DNA of 64,000 nucleotides from Pseudomonas iridis (GTDB taxonomy: Bacteria; Pseudomonadota; Gammaproteobacteria; Pseudomonadales; Pseudomonadaceae). Shown in pieces: positions 62,130-64,000 of this stretch. Numbering within the stretch: position 1 is the stretch's first letter; each line of letters starts with the position of its first letter. The position numbers and the translations under genes are program-made. The stretch is taken from the NCBI RefSeq assembly GCF_017980685.1, contig NZ_JACXXO010000002.1, positions 186,001-250,000 on the forward strand, given 5' to 3'. The notes under the pieces were generated by a model. It did no database searches, was not told the origin of the DNA, and was given only the letters and a program-made list of their open reading frames with translations.

Positions 62130-62956
62130 GCAACGCAACCGTGAGCAAGATCGAAGTCAAAAACGTCTTCAAGTTTTTCGGCAACCGCGCCAAGGACGCC
62201 TTGGCCATGGTGGGCCAGGGCAAGACCAAGGATCAGGTGCTGAACGAAACCGGCTGCGTGGTCGGAGTCAACGACCTGTCGCTGAGCATCGGCACCGGCG
62301 AGATTTTCGTGATCATGGGCCTGTCCGGCTCCGGCAAATCGACGCTGGTGCGCCACTTCAATCGCCTGATCGACCCGACCAGTGGCGCGATCCTGGTGGA
62401 CGGCGTGGACATCCTGCAATACGACATGGAAGCCCTGCGCGAATTTCGCCGGCACAAGATCAGCATGGTCTTCCAGAGCTTCGGCCTGTTGCCGCACAAG
62501 AGCGTGCTCGACAACGTCGCCTACGGCCTGAAAGTGCGCGGCGAGAGCAAGCAACTGTGCGCCGAGCGGGCGCAGCACTGGATCAACACCGTGGGCCTCA
62601 AAGGCTACGAAAACAAATACCCGCATCAGCTCTCCGGCGGCATGCGTCAGCGTGTGGGCCTGGCCCGCGCCTTGGCGGCGGACACCGACATCATCCTGAT
62701 GGACGAAGCGTTCAGCGCGCTGGATCCGCTGATCCGCGCCGAGATGCAGGACCAGTTGCTGGAACTGCAAAAGACCCTGCACAAGACCATCGTCTTCATC
62801 ACCCACGACCTCGACGAGGCGGTACGTATCGGCAATCGCATTGCGATCCTCAAGGACGGCAAGCTGATTCAGGTTGGTACGCCGCGAGAGATCCTGCATT
62901 CGCCGGCGGATGAATATGTTGACCGGTTCGTGCAGCGGCGGGCTGCGGTGGTCTGA
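62126..62956 (+). CDS. hutV: Histidine ABC transporter ATPase
   Basis: A 276-residue ATPase of the ProV/OpuAA type. A family-specific N-terminal segment (KNVFKFFGNRAKDALAMVGQGKTKDQV) precedes Walker A GLSGSGKST; then come the Q-loop VFQSFGLLPH, signature LSGGMRQR, Walker B IILMDEAFSALDP and H-loop ITHDLDEA. It lacks the C-terminal CBS pair of osmoregulated ProV, which fits a histidine importer. Translationally coupled to hutW. Confidence 0.95.
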   Translation: MSNATVSKIEVKNVFKFFGNRAKDALAMVGQGKTKDQVLNETGCVVGVNDLSLSIGTGEIFVIMGLSGSGKSTLVRHFNRLIDPTSGAILVDGVDILQYDMEALREFRRHKISMVFQSFGLLPHKSVLDNVAYGLKVRGESKQLCAERAQHWINTVGLKGYENKYPHQLSGGMRQRVGLARALAADTDIILMDEAFSALDPLIRAEMQDQLLELQKTLHKTIVFITHDLDEAVRIGNRIAILKDGKLIQVGTPREILHSPADEYVDRFVQRRAAVV

Positions 62957-63209
62957 TCTGGGTTTTGCAGTGCAATTACTGGCCTCATCGCTGGCAAGCC
63001 AGCTCCCACAGGGAATGTGTGAACCCTGAGGACTCTATAGGGGCTGGCAGACCCAGGTCTTACAAAGATTGTGTGAACACTGGGGGCTCTGTGGGGGCTG
63101 GCAGGCCCAGTTCCTACAGAGATTGTGTGAACACTGGAGATCCTGTGGGAGCTGGCTTGCCAGCGATAGGGCCAGTGAAGCTGCATCAATATTACGGTTG
63201 AGGTTAAAG
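62957..63209. repeat. Repeat-filled gap between hutV and hutH-like gene, with a 54-bp triplicate
   Basis: The motif TGTGTGAAC starts at 63016, 63070 and 63124, an exact 54-bp period, each followed by TGTGGGGGCTGGCAGxCCCAG-like sequence. The array is bracketed by ATCGCTGGCAAGCCAGCTCCCAC (about 62988-63009) and GTGGGAGCTGGCTTGCCAGCGAT (about 63146-63168), a REP-type inverted pair. No gene is supported, although the repeat keeps an open frame. Confidence 0.8.
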
Positions 63210-64000
63210 ATGTCCCAGGCTGAAAAAGTCGTGATCACTGGCGCCCACCTGCGCTGGCAAGACGTAGTCGCCGTCGCCCGTCACGGCGCGCCGCTCGAAC
63301 TGTCGAGCGACACGTGGGCGCGCATTGAAAACGCGCAAGGCATCGTCCAGCGCATTGTTGCCAGCGGCGAGCGCGCTTATGGCGTCAACACCGGCCTGGG
63401 CGGGCTCTCCAACGTCTCGCTGAAAGACGAACAGCTCAGCCAGTTGTCACGCAACACTTTGCTCAGCCATGCCTGCGGCGTCGGCCCGGTGCTGGCTGAC
63501 GAACAAACCCGCGCGATCATCTGTGCCGCGATCCACAACTACAGCCACGGCAAATCCGGCATCCATCGCCAGGTGGTCGAAGCGCTGCTGGCGTTGCTCA
63601 ATCGCGGCATCACGCCGCAGGTGCCGTCGCAAGGCTCGGTGGGTTATCTGACCCACATGGCGCACATCGGCATCGCGCTGCTGGGCGTCGGTAACGTCAG
63701 CTATCGCGGGCAAATCACCTCTGCTCAACAAGCGCTGGCCGAAGAGGGCCTGCAACCGGTGCAACTCGGCGCGAAGGACGGTTTGTGTCTGGTCAACGGC
63801 ACGCCGTGCATGACTGGCCTCAGCTGCCTGGCCATCGCCGACGCCACGCGTCTGCTGCAATGGGCCGACGTGATCGGCGCCATGAGTTTCGAAGCGCAGC
63901 GCGGGCAGATCGCCGCGTTCGATGCCGAGATCATTGCGCTGAAACCGCATCCGGGGATGCAGCAGGTTGGCGTCAATCTGCGTGCATTGCTCGACGGCAG
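63210..64000 (+). CDS. HutH-like aromatic amino acid lyase lacking the MIO motif (partial, cut by window end)
   Basis: The first 263 residues of a histidine ammonia-lyase family protein. The active-site Tyr region YGVNTGLGG (Tyr57), LLSHACGVG (His87) and LVNGTP (Asn) are present. But where the family has GSVGASGDLAPLAHM, this protein reads GSVGYLTHM (residues 142-150). The Ala-Ser-Gly tripeptide that cyclises to the MIO electrophile is missing, with a net loss of six residues. The frame is open and otherwise clean. It is likely the nonfunctional or repurposed HutH copy known to accompany a true HutH in P. fluorescens hut clusters. AGGTTAAAG precedes the ATG. Confidence 0.85.
   Translation, partial: MSQAEKVVITGAHLRWQDVVAVARHGAPLELSSDTWARIENAQGIVQRIVASGERAYGVNTGLGGLSNVSLKDEQLSQLSRNTLLSHACGVGPVLADEQTRAIICAAIHNYSHGKSGIHRQVVEALLALLNRGITPQVPSQGSVGYLTHMAHIGIALLGVGNVSYRGQITSAQQALAEEGLQPVQLGAKDGLCLVNGTPCMTGLSCLAIADATRLLQWADVIGAMSFEAQRGQIAAFDAEIIALKPHPGMQQVGVNLRALLDG

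Noticed and set aside
62965..63201. Small repeated protein between hutV and the hutH-like gene
   Set aside because: The frame is a by-product of the 54-bp repeat units of REP origin and has no ribosome binding site.

Overview
The window is chromosomal DNA of a Pseudomonas, most likely of the P. fluorescens group. This rests on gene content and order (hisBHAF, yggX-mutY-asmA, envC-ctpA, grxC-secB, ntrBC-glnA, thiI-typA, and a hut cluster with formiminoglutamate deiminase plus an ABC transporter), on GC-rich coding sequence, and on many intergenic REP doublets of the GTGGGAGCGAGCCTGCTCGCG type. I see no prophage, transposase, CRISPR array or rRNA operon. The one RNA gene found is tRNA-Phe.

Layout. 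1-266 is an AT-richer stretch with DnaA-box-like sites. 267-4479 (minus) is a polar amino acid ABC transporter operon ending in a methyltransferase. 5033-6424 is gabP. 6495-10515 holds accessory genes: two tandem paralogous unknowns, an alpha/beta hydrolase, a DUF1016/YhcG nuclease-fold protein, a YceK lipoprotein and a small membrane protein. 10641-14378 (minus) is tRNA-Phe and the overlapping asmA-mutY-yggX operon. 14732-16396 is an OFA-family MFS carrier. 16670-19887 is hisB-hisH-DUF2164-hisA-hisF. 19961-22076 holds an orphan binding protein convergent with a Vps62-like gene. 22189-27409 (minus) is gpmI and envC-ctpA-deacetylase. 27563-28775 is rhodanese-grxC-secB. 28899-29793 is trmL and a divergent small gene sharing its start tetranucleotide. 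30398-36020 (minus) is glnA, two DUF4124 genes, ntrB and ntrC. 36348-39762 is thiI and typA. 40065-50355 carries a YkgJ-type protein, glgP, the DUF2339/DUF3999 envelope pair, fbp and a DUF924 gene. 50539-53567 holds a dCache chemoreceptor and two lipoproteins. 53688-64000 is the hut cluster: hutF, hutCD and hutU-permease-hutXWV-hutH, cut by the window end.

Regulatory theme. Four good sigma54-type (-24/-12) promoters can be read: before gabP, ntrB, glnA and hutU. ntrB and glnA also have NtrC-like sites upstream, and the hutU promoter has a HutC-type operator over its predicted start plus GTTAC/GTAAC boxes suited to an NtrC-family activator such as CbrB. Nitrogen control (NtrBC, GlnA) and use of histidine and other amino acids as nitrogen source are therefore wired together here.

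Most notable observation: the HutH-like protein at 63210 keeps the histidine ammonia-lyase scaffold but lacks the Ala-Ser-Gly tripeptide that forms the MIO electrophile. Others are a tandem pair of unknown K/R/Q-rich-headed proteins, two three-copy in-phase intergenic tandem repeats (78 bp and 54 bp), four copies of a terminal-inverted-repeat element, twin palindromic elements flanking hisA, and a shared CATG start between divergent genes.
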